Origin: JBLIRR01 sp049472395
GTDB lineage: Bacteria; SZUA-182; DTGQ01; JBLIRR01
Direction: 5' to 3'
NCBI GenBank assembly: GCA_049472395.1
Contig: JBLIRR010000021.1
Location: 1 to 64,000 of the forward strand
Length of the DNA: 64,000 bases
Shown here: piece after piece, positions 6,435-13,989 of the stretch
How positions within the stretch are numbered: position 1 is the stretch's first letter
How the letters are laid out: each line of letters begins with the position of its first letter
Position numbers and translations under genes: made by a program
Notes under the pieces: model-generated
What the model saw: only the letters and a program-made list of their open reading frames with translations
Databases searched by the model: none
Told to the model about the DNA's origin: nothing

Positions 6435-7901
6435 ATGAGACTTTTACTCAAAATCACTGGTGTTCTTTTTCTCCTGATCTTTTTCCTCCTCGCGATAGAT
6501 GGATACTTTTTGCTCCGGCATGGGATCAGCCTATTTTATAATGATATGCGAGGGGATGCTCTCTTAGTCGGTCACCTCATGAGCGGATTAATCGAAGAGG
6601 TCTGGAGGGGGGGAGGTGAAAAGCGGGCCTTTGAACTGATTAAAGAAGCAAATATGGCAGAGAATCAAGTAAAGATCAGATGGGTTTGGCTTGATGCTCT
6701 TCGGGGTGATCCTTATGCGCCACACATACAAGATGAGAGGTTAGGCCCTCTCTTTCGTGGGCAAGAAATTTCTATCAAGGAATCGGTTGATGGCGGTGTT
6801 GGCTCTATTCATACATATGTGCCAATCAAAATCGGCGGTAAAAGACATGCCGCCCTTGAGCTTACTGAATCATTATCAACGCTGGCAGAGTATACCCATA
6901 AGACTATTATAAGGGTATTGAGCTTATCAGGAGTGTTAATCCTCACCAGTGGTATCATCCTATGGATTTTGGGCACGAGGTTTATTCACCTTCCTGTAAA
7001 GCGACTTATAGAAAAAATGCATCGTATCGGTGCGGGTGATTTGTCTGTGGATCCAGGGCTGACCGGGCATGACGAACTTTCTGATCTGATGTTAGCCATA
7101 AATCGAATGTGTGAACAACTCGCGGCTGCCCAGGAGTCAGCTCGGATAGAAAATGAAAAACGAGTAGCCACCCTTGAACAATTGCGTCATACAGAACGTC
7201 TAGCCACGCTTGGCCGTATTGCTTCGGGCATAGCGCATGAATTGGGCACGCCTCTTAATGTGGTTGCGGGAAGGGCCAAGCTTCTTACCACCGAAAATAT
7301 GAATAAGGAAGAAATCATCGAAAACTCCGGGATTATCTGTGAACAGGTAGATCGAATGACCAAGATCATCCGGCAGTTATTGGATTTTGCCCGACGCGGG
7401 AAGTCCCAACGAACATTGACAAATATGCATAATCTCATTGCCCAGGTACTGGATATGCTTACACCGATTGCTCGAAAAACAAATGTCACCACACTCCTTA
7501 CTGAAAATGAAAGTATCCCTATGGTTGCTGTTGACCAATTTCAATTGCAGCAGGTTCTGTTGAATTTGATTATGAATGGGATACAGGCAATGCCCAATGG
7601 CGGCCGTCTTAAGTTGGAACTTCGCCATGAATGCACAGCCCTCCCTTCTCAAGAGAAGGGTGAGAAAAAAAACTATCTGACCATTTATATAAAAGATGAA
7701 GGGATGGGTATATCTAAAGAGAACATAGAACATATTTTTGAACCTTTCTTCACAACCAAACGTTCAGGGAAAGGCAGCGGCTTAGGCCTTTCAATTGCCT
7801 ATGGTATTGTTGAAGATCACAATGGGTGGATCTGCGTTGAGAGTGAGCCTGGGAAAGGCAGCTGTTTTACTGTGTATCTGCCTATGGAGACAAAGGGATG
7901 A
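6435..7901 (+). CDS. Two-component sensor histidine kinase (NtrB/AtoS-like)
   Basis: A 488-residue membrane kinase that autophosphorylates on His and should phosphorylate the activator encoded next to it. In order: an N-terminal membrane helix (about 5-27), an extracytoplasmic region to ~155, a second membrane helix (~160-180), HAMP (~180-235), a HisKA domain with the H box HELGTPLN (His268), and an HATPase domain with N box NLIMNGIQAM, G1 DEGMGIS, F box FEPFFTTK and G2 GKGSGLGLS. The stop overlaps the next start by ATGA, implying coupled translation. The short sensor loop has no recognised ligand domain, so the signal is unknown. Position next to the divergent array suggests, but does not show, that it controls those genes. 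Confidence 0.92.
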   Translation: MRLLLKITGVLFLLIFFLLAIDGYFLLRHGISLFYNDMRGDALLVGHLMSGLIEEVWRGGGEKRAFELIKEANMAENQVKIRWVWLDALRGDPYAPHIQDERLGPLFRGQEISIKESVDGGVGSIHTYVPIKIGGKRHAALELTESLSTLAEYTHKTIIRVLSLSGVLILTSGIILWILGTRFIHLPVKRLIEKMHRIGAGDLSVDPGLTGHDELSDLMLAINRMCEQLAAAQESARIENEKRVATLEQLRHTERLATLGRIASGIAHELGTPLNVVAGRAKLLTTENMNKEEIIENSGIICEQVDRMTKIIRQLLDFARRGKSQRTLTNMHNLIAQVLDMLTPIARKTNVTTLLTENESIPMVAVDQFQLQQVLLNLIMNGIQAMPNGGRLKLELRHECTALPSQEKGEKKNYLTIYIKDEGMGISKENIEHIFEPFFTTKRSGKGSGLGLSIAYGIVEDHNGWICVESEPGKGSCFTVYLPMETKG

Positions 7902-9268
7902 AAAGGCGAGTCTTGATCGTTGATGATGATAAGAGTATGTGCGAAATGCTTGATGCTGATCTTCGCCGGCGGAATTTTATCCCTGTATGGTATACATCAG
8001 CAGAGGAAGCCTTTGCACATTTGAAGGATGAAGACTTCGATGCGGTATTATCTGATGTGAATATGCCTGGTATGAATGGCATCGCCCTGTGCGAGAGGAT
8101 AGGGGCCAATAGGCCGGATGTGCCCGTAATAGTGATAACCGCATTCGGTAATCTGGAAACGGCGATTGCCGCAATAAGGGCGGGAGCCTATGATTTCGTG
8201 ACAAAACCTATTGACCTTGACCTCCTGGCCCTTTCCTTAGAACGTGTAATAAAGCATCGCGATTTGCAGGAGAAGGTAACAATCCTGAGCAGGGCTCTAA
8301 AACAATCGCAGCACTTCGATGAATTGTATGGGGAGAGTCAAGTAATGCGCACTTTGTTTACACAAATGGCGCGTATTGCTAATACCGACGCTTCTGTTCT
8401 TATCATGGGTGAGAGCGGGACAGGCAAAGAGTTGGTAGCCCGGGCGTTGCACAAGCAAAGCCGACGGCACGGCCGTCCTTTTGTTGCGATAAATTGTTCT
8501 GCATTACCCCATACACTTTTAGAAAGCGAGTTGTTCGGTTATAAGCGAGGCGCGTTTACCGACGCCAGGGAAGATCGTAAGGGATTATTCTTGCAAGCGG
8601 AAGGGGGGACGCTCTTTCTCGATGAGGTTGGAGAAATTCCCATGATCCTTCAGCCTAAGCTATTGCGGGCTTTGGAGGAACGTTGCATTCGGCCGGTCGG
8701 GGGAAATTCCGAAGTAAGCTTTGATGTTCGTATTATCGCAGCCACGAATCGCGACCTTGAATCTGCAGTTGACGATGGCTGCTTTCGTGAAGATTTTTAC
8801 TATCGCCTTAATGTGATCCAAATCCAGGTGCCGCCATTACGATCGCGAGGCACAGACATACTTCTTTTGGCTCATCATTTCATCAAACAGTTTGCAGCTC
8901 GTGCGGGCAAGGACGTGACCGGATTTTCCAAAAGTGCGGCGGAGAAAATGCTGGAATATATATGGCCAGGTAATGTGCGAGAGCTGCGCAATGCCATCGA
9001 GCGTGCGGTGGCCTTGACATGCTATGAGAAAATCGCCGTGGATGATTTACCTGAAAAGATACGTGCCTACCGTAGTTCCCGCCTTTGTTTTGGAGGAAAT
9101 GATCCCACGGAGCTTCTGCCTTTGGAAGAGATAGAGCGCCGCTACATACTTCATGTCTTAAAAAGCGTAAACGGCAATCGAACGCTTGCCTCAAGGGTGC
9201 TGGGATTGGATCGAAAGACGCTCTATCGAAAATTACAGCGTTACAGATCTGAGGGGTCTAAAGATTAG
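7898..9268 (+). CDS. Sigma-54-dependent response regulator (NtrC family)
   Basis: A 456-residue activator with three domains. The receiver domain (about 1-120) has the acidic pocket DDD at 9-11, the phospho-acceptor Asp53 in SDVNMPG, and Lys in TKPID. The AAA+ domain (~140-370) has Walker A GESGTGKE, the sigma-54 contact loop as GAFTDA rather than the commoner GAFTGA, and Walker B GGTLFLDE. The Fis-type helix-turn-helix occupies the end (GNRTLASRVLGLDRKTLYRKL). It should remodel sigma-54 RNA polymerase after phosphorylation by the overlapping kinase. Its target promoters were not found here. The GAFTDA form occurs in some family members, so activity is still likely. Confidence 0.93.
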   Translation: MKRRVLIVDDDKSMCEMLDADLRRRNFIPVWYTSAEEAFAHLKDEDFDAVLSDVNMPGMNGIALCERIGANRPDVPVIVITAFGNLETAIAAIRAGAYDFVTKPIDLDLLALSLERVIKHRDLQEKVTILSRALKQSQHFDELYGESQVMRTLFTQMARIANTDASVLIMGESGTGKELVARALHKQSRRHGRPFVAINCSALPHTLLESELFGYKRGAFTDAREDRKGLFLQAEGGTLFLDEVGEIPMILQPKLLRALEERCIRPVGGNSEVSFDVRIIAATNRDLESAVDDGCFREDFYYRLNVIQIQVPPLRSRGTDILLLAHHFIKQFAARAGKDVTGFSKSAAEKMLEYIWPGNVRELRNAIERAVALTCYEKIAVDDLPEKIRAYRSSRLCFGGNDPTELLPLEEIERRYILHVLKSVNGNRTLASRVLGLDRKTLYRKLQRYRSEGSKD

Positions 9269-9272
9269 CGCC

Positions 9273-9614
9273 CTACCGATCCGATATGTCCCAGGTTTCG
9301 GCAAGCCACTGAAGCTGGTCTGCTTCGTGAGTGTTTATTGTTTCTGTCTCTGCGAGATTAAGCATTAATTCATATATATATTCTCGCACTTCCTCTCTTT
9401 CGACCTTGGAAACATAGTCTTTAAGCTCATCTTCGGTCTGGAACATCTGATCAACTGCTATAAAAAAAGCACGATATTCTTTTTCTCCAAATTCATCAGC
9501 AATGCTCTCAATGAAGACAATCTCATCGGTTGTTGCTTGTTTGTCTAAAATTGTAAACCACTTAATCAGTCCGATAAGCACCAATGCTTCTTTGTAAAGT
9601 AATTTTGATATCAT
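9273..9614 (-). CDS. TerB-like small protein
   Basis: A 113-residue soluble, acidic, all-helical protein. The pattern I-KWFTILDKQATTDEI--IESIADEFG followed by REYIYELMLNLAETETINTHEADQL resembles the TerB/TerB-like fold, in which paired acidic helices may bind metal ions. The function of such stand-alone proteins is not settled. No signal peptide. A GGAGAAT site precedes the start at 9614. It converges with the NtrC-type gene, leaving only 4 bp between the stops, and diverges from the AT-rich orphan gene. Confidence 0.65.
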   Translation of the reverse strand: MISKLLYKEALVLIGLIKWFTILDKQATTDEIVFIESIADEFGEKEYRAFFIAVDQMFQTEDELKDYVSKVEREEVREYIYELMLNLAETETINTHEADQLQWLAETWDISDR

Positions 9615-9908
9615 TTATGTATTCTCCTTTGTGAATTTGAGATATTATAATACCAAAAATATATTTATGCAATATGGATGTATAATTCCAGCAATTCGAG
9701 AAAACCTTATCGGAATTTATAATGCGTGGGCAGTTCGACATATCGCCCCATTTATCAAAAAAGTGGGGGCAATTTCCCCCACCAGGGAAATATGCCCCAG
9801 GTACTCTGTGCACAATCCTTTGTAAGATGGCCATTTCAGTGTGGCATGGAGTTTGCCCCTTTATATATAAAGGATTTATATTTAGTAATCGCTCTATCCA
9901 AGAAGAAT
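9615..9908 (+). promoter_or_regulatory. Leader of the AT-rich orphan gene with iterated GCCCC motifs
   Basis: The divergent spacer has a TATAAT at 9718-9723. Downstream lie five GCCCC-type motifs on either strand: 9745-9749, 9766-9770 (as GGGGC), 9776-9780 (as CCCCC), 9794-9798 and 9855-9859. Two of them form a hairpin, GTGGGGG 9763-9769 with CCCCCAC 9776-9782. A frame is open through this stretch from a GTG at 9726, but its predicted residues look non-coding (TYRPIYQKSGGNFPHQG), so I treat it as a leader with possible operators. Confidence 0.45.
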
Positions 9909-11678
9909 ATGGTAAAGGCAGAAGTATTAAGACAAGAGATTATCAGAAAAGAATTCGGATATGCCTGCACTATACATGGATTAGATGGGAATATACCTGG
10001 ACTGTTATCGCATACATCAGACTCCATGATAAAAGAGGCAGCGCGTATACTTCCTAAAATCGCACCGGAAAATTATACATTTTCAGAAGTGATTGAACAT
10101 GCATTAGAAAATTTCAGACGTGTTCTTGAAGATCAATGTGAGCCACAACCTATATATAAAAAATTTCCTGTTCGCGATTACACAATCGAAACCGATGAAG
10201 GCACAATCAATACTTTGTATTTAGCCTTTTATGGGATTCTCACTCATAGTGCATATAATGAGTTGGAAAACAAACAACATAACACTCTCACACAGTATAT
10301 GTATTTGAAAACCCTCGCGAGACTATTGCACATTGATGAACGAACAGTGTATAAAAATTACGATCCTCAAAACAACACCCTCTTTATTGAGTATGAAACT
10401 CAAAAAATACGCAACCATAAAGTCATTATTACAGATGACGCCAAAGAAAAATTATTTAAAAAACTTGATACAATAATTCTTCTGAATGAAATAGAAGAAT
10501 ATTTCAAGAATACTTTTGATAAAAAATATAACGTGGCTGCATCACAAAAAGTATATCCATTTTTCAATAATCCTTTAAAGTATATTTCACCCGGAGAAGC
10601 CCTATTTTTCCCTTTTGAAAGAATTCACCTCTTTGGAGAAAGAATGTTTGAAGCAATTGATTTGCGGGCCTTGAATGCTTTTATGAGAATCATTTATCGT
10701 GATGAAAGAATCCTGACCTCTCATTTTAATTTAAAAAAAGCATCCCAATTGACAGGGCTTAATCGCCGCACTCTCAATGATTATATTAAAGAAGGGAGTT
10801 TGGGTGCAAGAAAAATTATTTTTCTTCCAGAGAATCACACAGGTGGGGGATACAGGCTGTGTCATCATGATTTAATTGCTTTTAAGAGGAAAAGGACAAC
10901 AATAGGCGCGGATAGATTAACAGATGGGAGTGAAAAAAGTAAAAAAATATATAATTTATTTCCTCCGTATTTTTCGCCCAAAAGCGCAGAAGATGTTCTC
11001 CTTCATCTTTATAAACAAGGCAAAGAGTTGATATTTTTTGAAGAGTATAGGTTCTACATTTCACATTTTTTCCCTCATATTAAAGATTCAGAAATATATA
11101 ACCTTATGGCAGATTCGGAAAGAATTAGACAGAAAGCCCATACATTAGCTATTAAGGAATTTATAGAAAAGAACCGGGGTCTCAAATCATGTCTTCCCCC
11201 CGATTATGTAACAGATAATAAAAAAGAATTTATATCAAAGGTGATTACTTCTTCACATGATACATTGTCTTTTTATGCCTTTCATACTTTGGTAAATCGT
11301 CACTATTACAGTTCATTGCTTGACGGCTCTGTTGAACACTTATTTTTTGTCTATAAAACCTCCCATTATTTGTGGACAATAGGATTTAAAGATATAAATT
11401 TGAGACAAGCTCGAAAAATCTATAATAAATTAAATCCCAGTACAGGCTCGTCTCGTAACTCGCCTCATATTAAGAAATCCACATCTCCTCTCTATAAGAA
11501 AAATTCTAAAGATAAATTTAAACACCGCTCAATTGTAGATATGTTTTTATTATTCGATACCACTACAATTAAAAAATTGGTACACAATATATCAAAAATA
11601 AAAGAAGAAAATCGAGAATATAAAATAAAGTCCATAATTGACTTTATTGATAATTTAAGAAACACTAATATCCTATAG
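9909..11678 (+). CDS. Large AT-rich orphan protein with HTH-like segments
   Basis: A 589-residue protein from the ATG at 9909; a GTG at 9726 would add 61 residues of unconvincing sequence. I do not recognise the family. Two stretches resemble DNA-binding helices: LKTLARLLHIDERTVYKNYD (about residue 137) and, more clearly, LKKASQLTGLNRRTLNDYIKEGSLGAR (about residue 285), which has the MerR/excisionase look. The end is rich in Lys, Ser and Thr. No signal peptide or membrane segment. The gene is visibly richer in A and T than its neighbours (runs of aaa, tat, att codons), which suggests transfer. A response-regulator gene follows 43 bp downstream and may be co-transcribed. Confidence 0.75.
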   Translation: MVKAEVLRQEIIRKEFGYACTIHGLDGNIPGLLSHTSDSMIKEAARILPKIAPENYTFSEVIEHALENFRRVLEDQCEPQPIYKKFPVRDYTIETDEGTINTLYLAFYGILTHSAYNELENKQHNTLTQYMYLKTLARLLHIDERTVYKNYDPQNNTLFIEYETQKIRNHKVIITDDAKEKLFKKLDTIILLNEIEEYFKNTFDKKYNVAASQKVYPFFNNPLKYISPGEALFFPFERIHLFGERMFEAIDLRALNAFMRIIYRDERILTSHFNLKKASQLTGLNRRTLNDYIKEGSLGARKIIFLPENHTGGGYRLCHHDLIAFKRKRTTIGADRLTDGSEKSKKIYNLFPPYFSPKSAEDVLLHLYKQGKELIFFEEYRFYISHFFPHIKDSEIYNLMADSERIRQKAHTLAIKEFIEKNRGLKSCLPPDYVTDNKKEFISKVITSSHDTLSFYAFHTLVNRHYYSSLLDGSVEHLFFVYKTSHYLWTIGFKDINLRQARKIYNKLNPSTGSSRNSPHIKKSTSPLYKKNSKDKFKHRSIVDMFLLFDTTTIKKLVHNISKIKEENREYKIKSIIDFIDNLRNTNIL

Positions 11679-11721
11679 TAACTTTTTACAATTTACTCAC
11701 AGAGGGATATAAGGATCGAAA

Positions 11722-12159
11722 ATGAGAGAAGACACACAAGAAGAAGGAAAGGGATCTGTTGGGGCGATTCGGCCGTTGATCCTGCTCGCGGAGGATGATG
11801 ATGAGATGCGGGTCCTTTTGGGACGAGCCCTTCGCAAAGCTGGCTATAGGGTTATTGAAGACTACGATGCGACGAGCTTATTTCATGATCTCATCTCATT
11901 TCTTTTTTCAGAAAAAAGAAATGAGCCTATTGATCTGATCATTTCGGACATAAGGATGCCTGGTCCTCATGTGATGGAGATATTGGGGAATATGCATGAA
12001 ACGAGGAATTTCCCTCCTGTGATTTTGATAACCGCCTTTGGCGATAAGGAGATTCATGCGACAGCCGAGCGCTATGGAGTTGTGGCTCTTTTTGACAAGC
12101 CTTTTGATATTGATAAGCTCATAGCAAAGGTTCAGGAAACTGTTGCGCTTCCCGGTTAA
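11722..12159 (+). CDS. Single-domain response regulator
   Basis: A 145-residue receiver domain without an output domain. Residues about 15-140 show the acidic pocket AEDDDEM, the phospho-acceptor Asp in ISDIRMPG (about 76), the Thr in LITAFGD and the Lys in FDKPFD. Such proteins pass phosphate on or act by protein contact. There is a small insertion, FSEKRNE, before the Asp strand; it coincides with a perfect 14-bp inverted repeat in the DNA (11895-11908 / 11912-11925). The start at 11722 lies after AGAGGGATATAAGGA. It follows the AT-rich orphan gene on the same strand and converges with pcm. Confidence 0.88.
   Translation: MREDTQEEGKGSVGAIRPLILLAEDDDEMRVLLGRALRKAGYRVIEDYDATSLFHDLISFLFSEKRNEPIDLIISDIRMPGPHVMEILGNMHETRNFPPVILITAFGDKEIHATAERYGVVALFDKPFDIDKLIAKVQETVALPG
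11895..11925. repeat. Perfect 14-bp palindrome inside a receiver-domain gene
   Basis: Arms ctcatttctttttt (11895-11908) and aaaaaagaaatgag (11912-11925) flank a 3-base loop. The stretch encodes the insertion SFLFSEKRNE between receiver-domain helix and strand. As RNA it would fold strongly and, on the plus strand, does not end in T residues. A small palindromic insertion tolerated in frame is the simplest reading. Confidence 0.75.
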
Positions 12160-12165
12160 TTTTTT

Positions 12166-12894
12166 TTATTCATGCACCATAGGCACAAAACGAACAGGCA
12201 GATCCTCAACCTGCTCTATACGTCCTGATTTTTTACGCAGGAACACCAAACGTTGCATGGCAGTACCCACAGGTAAAATCATTTTTCCACCTTCTTTTAG
12301 TTGCTTTACTAATGCCTGTGGGATATCATCCGGTGCACATGTCACGATGATAGCATCAAAAGGGCTATATTCCGGCCAACCATTAAAACCATCCCCTGTA
12401 AGTACCTTGATGTGCGTATAGCCCTCTAAAGCTAATACCTTCCGAGCATGATCTGCCAATTCTGGAATGATCTCGATGCTGTAAACCTCTGCCCCTAACT
12501 CTGCAAGGACAGCAGCCTGATATCCCGATCCTGTCCCAATTTCAAGGACCTTCTGCCCTGGCTGAATGTGTAATTTTTCTGTCATATACGCAACGATATA
12601 CGGTTGAGAGATCGTCTGATTAAAACCGATTGGGCAAGGATGGTCTCCATAGGGTGGGACAGCATCGCGATATTTTTCGGGAATAAATCTATGACGGCGG
12701 ATAGTACCCATGGCTTTCAGCACACCCTCATCCTTAATGCCATAAGAGGATAATTTTTTCACCATCGCGGCGCGCATAGCCACCCAATTATTTTCTTTGT
12801 TCATAACACCCTCATTCCCCGAACATGCCCCGATAAACAGCCAGCTGAACACGCATACGAGAGTAAGATATGCCAGTCCTCTTTTCATGCCCAT
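12166..12894 (-). CDS. pcm: Protein-L-isoaspartate O-methyltransferase, predicted lipoprotein
   Basis: A 242-residue enzyme of the PCMT family, which uses SAM to methylate isoaspartyl residues and start repair of damaged proteins. Family motifs are clear: RHRFIPE, the catalytic stretch ISQPYIVAYMTE, and the SAM loop VLEIGTGSGYQAAVLAEL. Unusually, the N-terminus is a signal peptide with the lipobox FIGAC (Cys about residue 24), predicting a lipid-anchored periplasmic enzyme. Similar exported PCMTs occur in some proteobacteria. SAM availability in the periplasm is a puzzle. It follows yjbQ by 3 bp on the same strand, so the two form an operon. Confidence 0.9.
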   Translation of the reverse strand: MGMKRGLAYLTLVCVFSWLFIGACSGNEGVMNKENNWVAMRAAMVKKLSSYGIKDEGVLKAMGTIRRHRFIPEKYRDAVPPYGDHPCPIGFNQTISQPYIVAYMTEKLHIQPGQKVLEIGTGSGYQAAVLAELGAEVYSIEIIPELADHARKVLALEGYTHIKVLTGDGFNGWPEYSPFDAIIVTCAPDDIPQALVKQLKEGGKMILPVGTAMQRLVFLRKKSGRIEQVEDLPVRFVPMVHE

Positions 12895-12897
12895 TTC

Positions 12898-13302
12898 TTA
12901 CACACTCTTCAAGTTATGTAGTGTTACCATGACTTTTCTCGTGCGTGGGCCATCGAATTCACAAAAATATACTCCTTGCCATGTACCCAGCTGTAATTTC
13001 CCCTGATCAATGAAGACTATTTCCGAGCATCCAAAAAGAGATGATTTAATATGCGAAGGAGAGTTCCCCTCCTTATGTAAGAAATTCACATTTTCAAACT
13101 TCAGATGAGAAAGACCCCTTAGAATATCATTTTTTACATCAGGGTCTGCATTCTCATTAATTGTAATTGCGGCAGTGGTATGAGGAGTATAAATATAGCA
13201 TATCCCCTTTGTGATGTGACTCTTTTTAACAATCTCATTCACTGTATGCGTTATGTCTATAAGCTCTTCATGGGTTCTGCTTTTAACGCTCACTATTTCC
13301 AT
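12898..13302 (-). CDS. yjbQ: YjbQ family protein (UPF0047)
   Basis: A 134-residue member of the YjbQ/UPF0047 family, recognised by the early region with I-D-IT--V-EIV and the central signature YTPHTTAAITINENADPDV, including the conserved His and Glu. Some members have weak thiamine-phosphate synthase activity; the true role is unsettled. The C-terminal pattern LGTWQGVYFCEFDGPRTRKVMV is also typical. It is soluble. Full length for the family (about 130-140). It is the first gene of the yjbQ-pcm pair. Confidence 0.9.
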   Translation of the reverse strand: MEIVSVKSRTHEELIDITHTVNEIVKKSHITKGICYIYTPHTTAAITINENADPDVKNDILRGLSHLKFENVNFLHKEGNSPSHIKSSLFGCSEIVFIDQGKLQLGTWQGVYFCEFDGPRTRKVMVTLHNLKSV

Positions 13303-13360
13303 GATGTATTCTCTAAGGTTTTATGTTTTTGCCGTAGAATTCTTCTTAAAACTATCCCTC

Positions 13361-13430
13361 ACGTCATTGTCAATATTTCACGACCTGACTGTGCATTTTA
13401 AGGATATAATCGTCAAAACTAGAATTACTA
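13361..13430. repeat. Dispersed repeat, copy 1
   Basis: The segment containing tgtcaatatttcacgacctg and ending in gtcaaaactagaattact matches, with mismatches, 33195-33262 (tgtcaatatttcgagacctg and gtcaaaattagaattgct). Both copies lie in spacers near gene starts. The end of the unit is the 15-mer found elsewhere in the window. Confidence 0.6.
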
Positions 13431-13836
13431 AAAATTATACTCCAAAAATTCAGAAAACACAATAAATTATAATCACAGGATCAGAATCCTTTTTGTAACA
13501 CATTTTTAACAAAGCGACAAATTCAAGTGACACGTATTTAAAATATTTGACATGCAGACGCGTATCATATAAAGTAGAACAAGATTTATTGACACGATTT
13601 TTAGGATATGGTATATATAATATTACGAAAAATAAATTGATAACACTAAATTAATTTTAGAGATAAATATTGCTTAATATATCGTCATTGTTCAGTAAAT
13701 ATCTAATAAAAAGTAAAGATCTGTGAGAGTGAAAAAAAGAATAAAATCCACAATTTGAAAGGAGGTGAAAAATAATAATTAGAATGTAAGAAAGACACGA
13801 TTAAGCTTAATAAAAGCAATTATCGCAAAAATCTAA

Positions 13837-13916
13837 GGGAAGACAGCTCCCACTTGCAAGGTCTGTATGCTGTCTTCCCACTGAAGCCCCATCGGTGAGG
13901 TTGCTTCTTTTTTTTT
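13837..13916 (+). promoter_or_regulatory. Structured leader with attenuator-like terminator before the metal-uptake operon
   Basis: A perfect 11-bp stem, GGGAAGACAGC (13837-13847) with GCTGTCTTCCC (13869-13879), is followed after three bases by GAAGC (13883-13887) / GCTTC (13903-13907) and nine T residues (13908-13916). The second element looks like an intrinsic terminator located upstream of the TonB-receptor start at 13990. This arrangement suits a transcription-attenuation device, perhaps metal- or cofactor-responsive. I could not match it to the cobalamin, NiCo or other riboswitch consensus sequences I know, so it may be new or simply a relic terminator. Confidence 0.5.
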
Positions 13917-13989
13917 ATAACACAAGAGCATCTCATTGTCAAATTAGGCTTTAAAATTGAAAATTATTCATTCAATAAAGGGAGATATT

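Larger units (their letters stand above)
13303..13989. other. 687-bp divergent spacer with dispersed repeat and structured leader
   Basis: No gene is seen. From the left it holds a copy of a dispersed repeat (about 13361-13430) that also occurs at 33195-33262. Then comes an AT-rich stretch of about 300 bp, an orphan GAAAGGAGGTGAAA (13757-13769), a strong hairpin (13837-13879) and a terminator-like element (13883-13916). The start of the TonB receptor gene follows about 75 bp later. Confidence 0.65.

Noticed and set aside
9726..9908. Upstream extension of the AT-rich orphan gene from a GTG
   Set aside because: The 61 added residues look like translated leader DNA, with a hairpin and repeated GCCCC motifs; the ATG at 9909 is preferred.
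13837..13916. Cobalamin or NiCo riboswitch
   Set aside because: The leader lacks the conserved B12 box and the NiCo core as I know them; only the generic hairpin-terminator layout is supported.
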